A DNA stretch of 64,000 bases from an uncultured Clostridia bacterium (lineage in GTDB: Bacteria > Bacillota > Clostridia > Oscillospirales > Acutalibacteraceae): NCBI GenBank assembly GCA_944384985.1, contig CALWVM010000006.1, positions 1 to 64,000 of the forward strand, given 5' to 3'. The notes below the pieces were generated by a model that was not told the DNA's origin, did no database searches, and saw only the letters and a program-made list of their open reading frames with translations. The position numbers were made by a program, and so were the translations under genes. Shown in pieces: positions 58,202 through 64,000 of the stretch. The first letter of the stretch is position 1; the number at the start of each line of letters is the position of its first letter.

Positions 58202-59068
58202 TTGAACAGTCTTCAGGACACATACACGCTCTATAACGATGTGCATGTGCCGTGTATCGCATTCGGCACGTGGAAAATGCCCGACGATGTTGCTGCGGCG
58301 GCGGTGTGCTGCGCGCTGCAAAGCGGCTACCGCCATGTAGATACGGCGGGCGCCTATCAAAACGAAGTCGGTGTCGGCGAGGGGATTCGGCGCAGCGGCG
58401 TTCGGCGGGATGAGATCTTTCTGGTCAGCAAGCTGCCAAATGCGGACCACGGTTATGAAAAAACGGTCGCGGCGTGCGAGCGCTCTTTGCAGAAACTCGG
58501 AACGGACTATCTCGATGCATACCTGATCCACTGGCCGGTGCTCGTGGAAAATCAGGACCATGTGGAGGAGGATCTGTGCGATACCTGGCGCGCGTTTGAG
58601 CGATTGTATCAGGACGGCAAGCTGCGCGCGATAGGTACAAGCAACTTTATGGAAGAGCATATCGAGATCCTGAAAGCAAATTTCAAACTTTACCCTATGC
58701 TCAACCAGGTGCAGATGCACCCGCAGTGCCCGCAGGAAGAAATGGTTGCCTATTGTAAGGAAAACCGCATTCTGCCCGAGGCGTGGAGCCCGCTTATCCA
58801 AGGGCAGGCGTTCAAGCGCGAGCTGCTTGTGGAAACGGCGGCAAAATACGGCGTGAGCGTTGCACAGCTTTGCATTCGCTGGCTTGTGCAGCGCGGGGTC
58901 GTGCCCGTGCCGAAATCGGCGACGCCGGAACGCATCCGCAATAATGCGGACGTATTTGGTTTTTCGATTTCCGAAGAGGATATGGAGCGCATTGCCTCTT
59001 TGCGCACCTACGGTATGATCGGCGATCCGCCTTCGGTGCCGCGCACGCATCAGGTCGTCGGATTTTAA
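58202..59068 (+). CDS. aldo/keto reductase
   Basis: This 288-residue NADPH-dependent oxidoreductase shows the full catalytic tetrad: Asp in H-V-D-T-A, Tyr in G-A-Y-Q-N-E near 52, Lys in L-V-S-K-L near 76 and His in L-I-H-W-P near 108. V-P-K-S-A-T-P-E-R-I near 240 binds the cofactor phosphate. It reduces carbonyl compounds (2,5-diketogluconate reductase/methylglyoxal reductase subgroup); the true substrate is unknown. TTG start at 58202 behind GAGGTGA. It is monocistronic. Confidence 0.9.
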   Translation: MNSLQDTYTLYNDVHVPCIAFGTWKMPDDVAAAAVCCALQSGYRHVDTAGAYQNEVGVGEGIRRSGVRRDEIFLVSKLPNADHGYEKTVAACERSLQKLGTDYLDAYLIHWPVLVENQDHVEEDLCDTWRAFERLYQDGKLRAIGTSNFMEEHIEILKANFKLYPMLNQVQMHPQCPQEEMVAYCKENRILPEAWSPLIQGQAFKRELLVETAAKYGVSVAQLCIRWLVQRGVVPVPKSATPERIRNNADVFGFSISEEDMERIASLRTYGMIGDPPSVPRTHQVVGF

Positions 59069-59089
59069 GTTTTTGCACACGATAACAGA

Positions 59090-59124
59090 AAAAACGGACG
59101 TTTCCTTGTGAAACGTCCGTTTTT
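59090..59124. terminator. bidirectional terminator
   Basis: A 15-bp stem AAAAACGGACGTTTC (59090-59104) pairs with 59110-59124 and lies between convergent genes. Confidence 0.88.
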
Positions 59125-59147
59125 GTTCGGATTTTGTATGGACACGG

Positions 59148-60740
59148 TTATGCTGCCAGGTCACGCATGCCTGCTGCTGCCTGCAAGATCCAGCGCGCGT
59201 CTGTGGCGTTCAGCCCGTTTTCCGTATCCACGTTGGCAGCCGCAGTCTGCATGGCATCCAAATACCGCATGCCTGCCGCTGCCTGAAGCACCCAGCGTGC
59301 ATCTGCAGCATCGACTTTTCCGTCCAGATTGGCGTCGCCGGGCAGCACATCCCAGTCGGCGCGCGCCACAGTATAAACAGCAACCGGTTGCGTGCTGCCG
59401 TTTTCGTACACATACACGGTACTGCCGTCATTGGCAAAGCCCAGCGAATACCCGACGGGTGCCGCAAATATGTCCGAAAGCGCCGCGTCACCGTAAACAT
59501 ACAGGGTGTTTGCCGCACGGTCAACATTGACCTGTGCGTCTGGATTCAGCAAAAGCCCGGGTGTGTAACTTTGCGCGTTTAAAGTCGGATATGTCAGGGT
59601 ATAAACCGGCGTATCGCCGTTGTAGTTGTACCACGAGCCGTCCGGTACATGGCTTTGCTCGAAGGTGGTCCGGTCTGTTTCGCTTTCGGCAAAATACCGA
59701 GTCGTGGTGTCTGCGCCAACCAGGAAGAATTCATAAAACGTACCGTTTGTGCTCGGGTCGTCCCATGTGACATCCACGGCGTACCAGTTGCCGTCTTCCA
59801 TTTTTACATAGTTCCACGCGTGCGGACCGCCGGCATCGCCCACCACTTGGACACAGGGAATCCCTTCGCGGTCACAAAGCATTTTAAAGGCTTCCGAATA
59901 GCCCTCGCACACGGTAATGTGCGGGTCTAAAAATACGCTTGTCGCGTAGAACGAGGTGGCATATTGGAATTGCGTGTCGTACTCTACGCTGCTTGCGATC
60001 CAATCATGCATATACTTGACCTGTTCATAGCGCGTCTCGCCGCGCACGGTGAAGTTATCGACGATCTGCATCATGGCGGAATAATCCGAAGCAACGTCCG
60101 CCCACGAAGCATAGCCGGCGGGCAGATACAGATACGCGATCAGAGTCGAGGCGTCCAAATGTGATGTCGCGATGATCTCCTCTAAATCGCCTTCGATGTC
60201 CATCTCAAAATTACCCAGCCAGTAAAGCGCGGGCCGGTCGCTGAGGAGTGCGGATATCCCGCCGTAAAACGCCTGTAGGACGGCATCCAGCTGTTCCTGC
60301 GGCAGCACGATTGACGGATTCCCATAGATGTCCGTGTCGATCTGCACCTCTGTGGAAAGCGGCGTGGTCAGCGGGATCTCGACCGTAACCATATTATATT
60401 CCTGTACAGACGGCTGCTGCACAAAGGCCGTCACATCTGCGGCGGCAATGGCATTGTACACGTCTTTCTGCATTTGATTGAGTGCGTCGTAAAACAGATA
60501 CGGTGTGTCCGGGTCGGAAGAAAGCAGGGTGGGCGACTGTGCTTTCGGCAGCATCTGCACGCTGCCCTGCACGGACGGATCGGTGCGGTTGATCTCGCGG
60601 CGCCCCTCAAGCCCCGCGATCCGAAGGCCGCTGCCTGCCACCGTTTCCCCCGTGCTTGCCGTTACGCCCACGCTCAGCATGCAAAGCAGCAGCACAAAGA
60701 CCAGCAAAAGGCTGCATCGTTTGGCGGTTTTGATTTTCAT
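59148..60740 (-). CDS. secreted transglutaminase-like protein with dockerin
   Basis: This 530-residue exported protein has a signal peptide (about 1-28). The transglutaminase-like core has Cys in T-V-C-E-G-Y-S near 285, His in G-G-P-H-A-W near 312 and Asp in A-V-D-V-T-W-D-D near 325. A beta-rich segment follows, then a C-terminal type I dockerin (about 468-530). The dockerin's two calcium-loop/helix repeats (D-A-N-L-D-G-K-V-D-A-A-D-A-R-W and N-V-D-T-E-N-G-L-N-A-T-D-A-R-W) share A-R-W-x-L-Q-A-A-A-G-M-R. It may be a protease or cross-linking enzyme docked on a cohesin scaffold. It lies 43 bases after nrdR on the same strand. Confidence 0.88.
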   Translation of the reverse strand: MKIKTAKRCSLLLVFVLLLCMLSVGVTASTGETVAGSGLRIAGLEGRREINRTDPSVQGSVQMLPKAQSPTLLSSDPDTPYLFYDALNQMQKDVYNAIAAADVTAFVQQPSVQEYNMVTVEIPLTTPLSTEVQIDTDIYGNPSIVLPQEQLDAVLQAFYGGISALLSDRPALYWLGNFEMDIEGDLEEIIATSHLDASTLIAYLYLPAGYASWADVASDYSAMMQIVDNFTVRGETRYEQVKYMHDWIASSVEYDTQFQYATSFYATSVFLDPHITVCEGYSEAFKMLCDREGIPCVQVVGDAGGPHAWNYVKMEDGNWYAVDVTWDDPSTNGTFYEFFLVGADTTTRYFAESETDRTTFEQSHVPDGSWYNYNGDTPVYTLTYPTLNAQSYTPGLLLNPDAQVNVDRAANTLYVYGDAALSDIFAAPVGYSLGFANDGSTVYVYENGSTQPVAVYTVARADWDVLPGDANLDGKVDAADARWVLQAAAGMRYLDAMQTAAANVDTENGLNATDARWILQAAAGMRDLAA

Positions 60741-60783
60741 TGTATGTACCCATTTTTCATTTTATCTGCCCGGCGGGCAGATA

Positions 60784-61239
60784 TCAACGATTTTGCAAAA
60801 GCGCCGAAAGCTCGTCCATAAACGCGTTGATGTCGCGGAAATGGCGGTATACGGATGCAAAACGGACATAGGCGACCTCGTCGATATCCTTGAGCTTGTC
60901 CATGGCGAGTTCCCCGATTCGCATGGACGTCACTTCGCGGTCGAGTGAATTTTGCAGGTTGCTTTCGATGTCGTCCACAGCCTTTTCGAGCGTCTCCATG
61001 GCGACGGGACGCTTTTCACATGCGCGCAGCATCCCGCGCAGCAGCTTGCTGCGGTCAAACGCCTCGCGCGATTTGTCCTTTTTGATGACTAAGATCGGAA
61101 CGCTTTCGATGATCTCATAGGTCGTAAAGCGTTTTTTGCATTGCAGGCACTCGCGGCGGCGGCGAATGCGTTCGCCCTCGTCTGTGGGGCGTGAGTCAAT
61201 GACTTTGCTTTCCTCGTAACCGCAAAACGGGCACTTCAA
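60784..61239 (-). CDS. nrdR: transcriptional repressor NrdR
   Basis: This 151-residue regulator of ribonucleotide reductase genes has the N-terminal zinc ribbon K-C-P-F-C-G and [12 protein letters not shown], then an ATP-cone domain (about 49-139, [12 protein letters not shown]). It senses ATP/dATP. The TTG start at 61239 is required because the protein must begin K-C-P-F-C. A NrdR-box-like site overlaps its own promoter. Confidence 0.96.
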   Translation of the reverse strand: MKCPFCGYEESKVIDSRPTDEGERIRRRRECLQCKKRFTTYEIIESVPILVIKKDKSREAFDRSKLLRGMLRACEKRPVAMETLEKAVDDIESNLQNSLDREVTSMRIGELAMDKLKDIDEVAYVRFASVYRHFRDINAFMDELSALLQNR

Positions 61240-61296
61240 ACAGCATCACATCCCTGTTAAAATTCCGAACATCTGCCGAACGGCAGAATGTATTTT

Positions 61297-61333
61297 TACT
61301 ATATATTGTAAGTATATCAAATAAAATCCACAA
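61297..61333 (-). promoter_or_regulatory. nrdR promoter with overlapping NrdR-box-like site
   Basis: Minus strand: -35 TTGTGG (61328-61333), 17-base spacer, -10 TACAAT (61305-61310). TACAATATATAGTA (61297-61310) covers the -10 and resembles the known NrdR box (acaCAATATATAGTGt type). A CTGCCG/CGGCAG hairpin lies in the leader. Confidence 0.6.
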
Positions 61334-61350
61334 AGTAAAGTAACAAAACC

Positions 61351-62133
61351 TTACAACCATTTAGAAAGCTGTTCGCGCGCAAAACGGATCTGCTCGGGCG
61401 ATTCGTAACTGCGTTCATACAGCTCGATCATATAATCGCCTTTGTACCCCTTATCCCGCATAAAACGGAAAAACTTCGGGAAATCGAATTCCGCGCCCGC
61501 GCACAGCGGCACGACGCAATCGTGCTCGTCGGTATAATCGCTGATGTGGATGTGCGCGATGCTGTCCGCAAACGTCTCGGCAAAGACATAGGGGTCTATA
61601 CCCGTGCGGCGCGCCTGCTTGATGTCGAGCACCATGTGAAAATGATCGCCGAGAAAAGCGCGCATGCGCCCCAGGTAATCGGGGCTTTCCGAGCGGTAGT
61701 GCACCACATTTTCCTGGCAGAGCGTGATGCCCGCCTCGCGCCCGAGGGTGTAGAGCGTGTCAAAGCGCTCAAAGACCTGCTCGTCCGGGATGCTGCCGGG
61801 GATCTTTGCCCCATGCATGACCAGAAGTTCTGCGCCCAAAAGCCCCATCCCGTAAAAATAGCGCTTAAAATCCTCTAAACTGTCGTAAAAACGGCGTTCG
61901 TAAGAACTGAAATAATAGTAAGACTCCGTAAACGAAGCGTAGGTGTGCAGGCTTTTGACACGAAGCGAGTACTGTGTGCAAATGTTTTTCAGCATATCCA
62001 TAAACGGTTTTTCGAGTTCCGTCGGGGAGTTGATAAAAATTTCCGTACATTCCGCGCCGAGTTCTCCCACGGCGCGCAGAGAATCCTCCGTCGTCTGTGG
62101 ATAGAAACAAGATGTTGAAATTCCGACTGCCAT
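61351..62133 (-). CDS. TIM-barrel sugar-phosphate isomerase/epimerase-like protein
   Basis: This 260-residue protein of the AP-endonuclease-2/xylose-isomerase-like barrel superfamily starts M-A-V-G-I-S-T-S-C-F-Y-P. It has likely metal ligands in L-V-M-H-G-A near 110, C-Q-E-N-V-V-H near 143, V-L-D-I-K-Q-A near 175, H-I-H-I-S-D near 200 and M-I-E-L-Y at the end. Members isomerise or epimerise sugars; the substrate is unknown. AAAGGGCG precedes ATG 62133; the frame continues to 62307 without support. Confidence 0.85.
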   Translation of the reverse strand: MAVGISTSCFYPQTTEDSLRAVGELGAECTEIFINSPTELEKPFMDMLKNICTQYSLRVKSLHTYASFTESYYYFSSYERRFYDSLEDFKRYFYGMGLLGAELLVMHGAKIPGSIPDEQVFERFDTLYTLGREAGITLCQENVVHYRSESPDYLGRMRAFLGDHFHMVLDIKQARRTGIDPYVFAETFADSIAHIHISDYTDEHDCVVPLCAGAEFDFPKFFRFMRDKGYKGDYMIELYERSYESPEQIRFAREQLSKWL

Positions 62134-62185
62134 ATTGTCTGCGCCCTTTCGTGACCGGTCGCGGCCGCTTTCCAAGATTTGTGCC

Positions 62186-62214
62186 TTGCATAGCGGCGCG
62201 CGATATCCTACTAT
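62186..62214 (+). promoter_or_regulatory. promoter of the small membrane protein and peptide genes
   Basis: -35 TTGCAT (62186-62191), 17-base spacer, -10 TACTAT (62209-62214), 28 bases before the start codon. The dyad-like CTATTAGTATTGTAATAG lies over its downstream edge. Confidence 0.55.
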
Positions 62215-62242
62215 TAGTATTGTAATAGGGAGGCGCATAAAA

Positions 62243-62527
62243 ATGCAAGCTTTATTTCCGGAAATCCGAAAGTTTTTGAAAAGCTTTTCTCCCGTCACGC
62301 GGTGCATTTTGCACTATGGGATGCCGGTCGTGCTCGGGATGCTGCTTTCAAGCGCGGCGTGCCGGCTGCTTGCGGGGACGGTCGGGAATTTTGACAAAAT
62401 GCTGCGCGTGTCCGAAGAGTTGTTCCTGTGTGGTAAGGAGCTCTTAGGTGCGGTTGGCGTCGGCGCGCTCGTCGTACAGCTTTTTTTGTCGGCGTATGCT
62501 TATGACCACCCGCAAGACGGCGAATAA
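62243..62527 (+). CDS. small membrane protein, 94 residues
   Basis: Two hydrophobic helices (about 22-45 and 65-86) are linked by a short charged loop with D-K-M-L-R-V-S-E-E. The N-terminal 20 residues are basic. No family is recognised. GGGAGG lies 8 bases before ATG 62243. Its A-G-T-V-G-N-F-D-K-M-L-R-V-S-E-E-L-F-x-x-G-K-E stretch looks conserved-protein-like; small two-helix proteins of this type are frequent among sporulation genes, but nothing here proves that role. Confidence 0.7.
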   Translation: MQALFPEIRKFLKSFSPVTRCILHYGMPVVLGMLLSSAACRLLAGTVGNFDKMLRVSEELFLCGKELLGAVGVGALVVQLFLSAYAYDHPQDGE

Positions 62528-62586
62528 ATACATAGGGCGGGGGTGGGGAAAGCGGCAAGAATGCGTCAAGGGAAAGGAGTTTTCGA

Positions 62587-62706
62587 TTGCAAAAATATGC
62601 AGCACCCGATTTTGAGATCTCAGTGTTTGAGCTGGATGACGTTTTGACCATTTCGGTCGGAATCGGCCCGGTCGACGGCGGCGACGACGGCTGGGTCGAC
62701 GTTTGA
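62587..62706 (+). CDS. 39-residue acidic peptide, TTG start
   Basis: AAAGGAG (62573-62579) lies 7 bases before TTG 62587. The peptide reads M-Q-K-Y-A-A-P-D-F-E-I-S-V-F-E-L-D-D-V-L and then T-I-S-V-G-I-G-P with a Gly/Asp-rich end G-G-D-D-G-W. A terminator follows 15 bases after the stop. The K-Y-x-x-P-x-F-E-[IV] opening and D-V-[IL]-T-x-S core followed by a Gly/acidic tail are shared, to my knowledge, by many uncharacterised clostridial small proteins. The function is unknown; a precursor peptide is one possibility. Confidence 0.6.
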   Translation: MQKYAAPDFEISVFELDDVLTISVGIGPVDGGDDGWVDV

Positions 62707-62721
62707 TCCGTAGTGAAAATC

Positions 62722-62752
62722 GCTGCCCGCAAAGCGTCGGGCGGCGGTTTTT
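62722..62752 (+). terminator. terminator after the 39-residue peptide gene
   Basis: GCTGCCCG (62722-62729) pairs with CGGGCGGC (62738-62745, one G-U), then GGTTTTTCTTT. Confidence 0.7.
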
Positions 62753-62798
62753 CTTTGTGCGTCTGCGCTTCGGGAAGCGCGCCAAAATGAAAAAAACC

Positions 62799-62853
62799 TT
62801 GACATTTCCGGAGCAGGGATTATAATAAGAAACAATACAATAAGAATACTTAT
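62799..62853 (+). promoter_or_regulatory. marR promoter and probable operator
   Basis: -35 TTGACA (62799-62804), 16-base spacer, consensus -10 TATAAT (62821-62826). The inverted repeat ATAAG-AATA-CTTAT (62840-62853) lies between the start site and the gene, suiting MarR autorepression. Confidence 0.7.
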
Positions 62854-62870
62854 TATAAGGAGACTTGCTT

Positions 62871-63311
62871 TTGGAAAGTCTGCATTATCTTTTGATGAAA
62901 TCCCAGGCGCTGTTTTCCCGCCGTATTTTGGAGCAGGTCGGCGCGCTGGGCTTAACTTCGGGCCAGCCGAAGGTGCTGGACTTCCTGCGCAAAGCGGGAG
63001 AAGCGGATCAGAAAACCATCGCGGCATATTGCGAGATAGAGCCTGCAACCGTGGGCAGCATTTTGCTGCGCATGGAAAACGCGGGACTGGTTACGCGCCG
63101 CCAAAAGGACGGCAACCGTCGTTCCCTGTATGTTTCCCTGACCGAAAAGGGGCGGGACGCCGCCGAAAAGACGGCGTCGATCTTCCGTGCAACGGAAGCG
63201 CAGGCGCTCTCAAGCTTCACCGGGGCCGAAGCGGAAAGCCTTCGGGCGATGCTTCAAGCCCTTTGCGACGCGCTGCACACGCCGTCGGAAAGCAAGGGGG
63301 CGGGGAAATGA
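62871..63311 (+). CDS. MarR-family transcriptional regulator
   Basis: This 146-residue winged-helix regulator has recognition region I-A-A-Y-C-E-I-E-P-A-T-V-G-S-I-L near 50-66 and a beta-wing with R-R-Q-K-D-G-N-R-R-S-L-Y near 78-90. Flanking dimerisation helices complete the fold. AAGGAG lies 8 bases before TTG 62871; TTG 62865 is too close. It ends in an ATGA overlap with the membrane gene, which it probably regulates together with itself. Confidence 0.9.
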   Translation: MESLHYLLMKSQALFSRRILEQVGALGLTSGQPKVLDFLRKAGEADQKTIAAYCEIEPATVGSILLRMENAGLVTRRQKDGNRRSLYVSLTEKGRDAAEKTASIFRATEAQALSSFTGAEAESLRAMLQALCDALHTPSESKGAGK

Positions 63312-63973
63312 GTGAAAAAGCCGTACATACGCATCTTTCGCATCCCGTTCGCCGCGTTTTTCTGATGTGCCTCGGGTTTGCCACCATGGCGTTCGGAATC
63401 GCGTTTTCCATTAAAGCAGAGCTTGGCACGTCGCCCATCTCCAGCGCGCCGTATGTACTTTCGCTGATCTCGGGGCTTTCGGTCGGCACGACCACGATCT
63501 TGGTGAATACGGTCTTTATTTTGTCTCAGGTCGCTGTCCTGCGGCGCAGATATGAGCCGTTCCAGCTGCTGCAATTTCCGATGGTTGTGCTCTTCGGGCT
63601 GCTGATAGACCTTGCGGAGGCTGTTCTTGCGCCTTTGCCGGTCGGGGGATACCTGCAAAAATGGATCTTGTGCGCGGTCGGGATCGTGCTTGTCGGCGTG
63701 GGCGTCAGCGAGGAGGTGGCGGCAAAGCTCGTCACAACACCCGGGGAAGGGCTGGTGCTTGCCATCTGCAAGGTCGCGCCTTTACAGTTCGGCTATATGA
63801 AAGTCGGTTTCGATGTGGCGCTTGTGTGCATTTCCGTGGCGCTTTCGTTTTTGTTTCTGCACGGGCTTTACGGCGTGCGCGAGGGAACGCTTGCCGCGGC
63901 CGTCTGCGTGGGCTTTATTGCAAAGGGCATGGGCCGGGTGATGAAAAAGGTGGATGCCGCGTTCCTGCAATGA
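63308..63973 (+). CDS. YczE/YitT-like membrane protein
   Basis: This 221-residue protein has five or six helices. G-I-A-F-S-I-K-A-E-L-G-T-S-P-I-S-S near residue 30 is typical of YczE-type (DUF6198) proteins, followed by G-T-T-T-I-L-V-N near 60 and T-T-P-G-E-G-L-V near 145. It may be a small-molecule transporter; the substrate is unknown. Its start overlaps the marR stop by four bases, so its translation depends on marR. Confidence 0.85.
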   Translation: MSEKAVHTHLSHPVRRVFLMCLGFATMAFGIAFSIKAELGTSPISSAPYVLSLISGLSVGTTTILVNTVFILSQVAVLRRRYEPFQLLQFPMVVLFGLLIDLAEAVLAPLPVGGYLQKWILCAVGIVLVGVGVSEEVAAKLVTTPGEGLVLAICKVAPLQFGYMKVGFDVALVCISVALSFLFLHGLYGVREGTLAAAVCVGFIAKGMGRVMKKVDAAFLQ

Positions 63974-64000
63974 AAAATGGAAAAAGGCAAAAGAAAAACG

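Noticed and set aside
1..64000. CRISPR arrays, IS elements, transposases, integrases, rRNA operons
   Set aside because: No regularly spaced repeats, no DDE/tyrosine-recombinase motifs and no rRNA sequence were seen anywhere in the window.

Overview
The window looks like chromosome of a spore-forming, meso-diaminopimelate-type Clostridia species, most likely a gut member of the Oscillospirales (Ruminococcaceae or Oscillospiraceae relatives). The evidence is G/C-rich coding with frequent GTG/TTG starts behind strong Shine-Dalgarno sites, a spoVA gene and a SpoVD-like PBP, a DNPR-type MurE, a T-box in front of pheST, an Amt-PII fusion and a dockerin-bearing secreted protein. This placement is inferred from gene content; no 16S gene is present.

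Layout. 0-2.4 kb: the 3'-truncated end of a tRNA-Ser(CGA), a second tRNA-Ser 5' half that stops in its anticodon loop, decayed sequence, a SWIM zinc-finger protein and two small unknown genes, one frameshifted. 2.4-7.1 kb (minus strand): a tight operon of methyltransferase, an aminoglycoside phosphotransferase broken by an in-frame TAG, a GH2 glycosidase and a GH5 lipoprotein glucanase. 7.2-11.9 kb: a nitrilase-family amidase, an Amt-PII fusion behind an attenuator-like leader hairpin, and a YtcJ-type amidohydrolase. 12.1-26.5 kb: the division and cell-wall (dcw) cluster mraZ-rsmH-ftsL-pbp-murE-murF-mraY-ftsW-murG-murA-ftsQ-ftsZ. It has no murD or ftsA, and murA and ftsQ overlap out of frame.

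26.5-34.2 kb: a GH4 glycosidase overlapping a PfkB kinase, a lipoprotein esterase, an orphan membrane protein flanked by inverted copies of a structured RNA/terminator element, tRNA-Gly and tRNA-Pro, and a DUF5054 (GH38-like) protein. 34.2-40.6 kb: a self-contained 31-codon Phe-rich gene with its own promoter and terminator, then carAB, a YefM/RelE-type toxin-antitoxin pair and a membrane-anchored alpha/beta hydrolase. 40.6-44.9 kb (minus strand): HD hydrolase, zapA, U32 family, dUTPase and HAD phosphatase. 44.9-49.1 kb: an accessory island with two similar promoter-hairpin leader RNAs, two secreted proteins (one a zinc phospholipase C) and two pairs of paralogous small membrane proteins.

49.1-56.5 kb: T-box-pheS-pheT, a LysR regulator divergent from a split chromate transporter, a tiny Cys-rich ORF, and a DUF3793-flavodoxin operon behind a consensus promoter with two palindromic operators of iron-box appearance. 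56.6-64 kb: tRNA-Lys, secG, spoVAE, an aldo/keto reductase, a secreted transglutaminase-dockerin protein, nrdR with a likely autoregulatory NrdR box, a sugar-phosphate isomerase-like protein, a small membrane protein with a 39-residue acidic peptide gene, and a MarR regulator translationally coupled to a YczE-type membrane protein.

The most interesting unexplained items are the small leader or peptide genes at 34256-34351 and 62587-62706, the duplicated leader-RNA cassettes at 45-47.4 kb, the inverted RNA elements at 30.4 and 31.6 kb, the Amt-PII leader hairpin, and the truncated tRNA-Ser scar.
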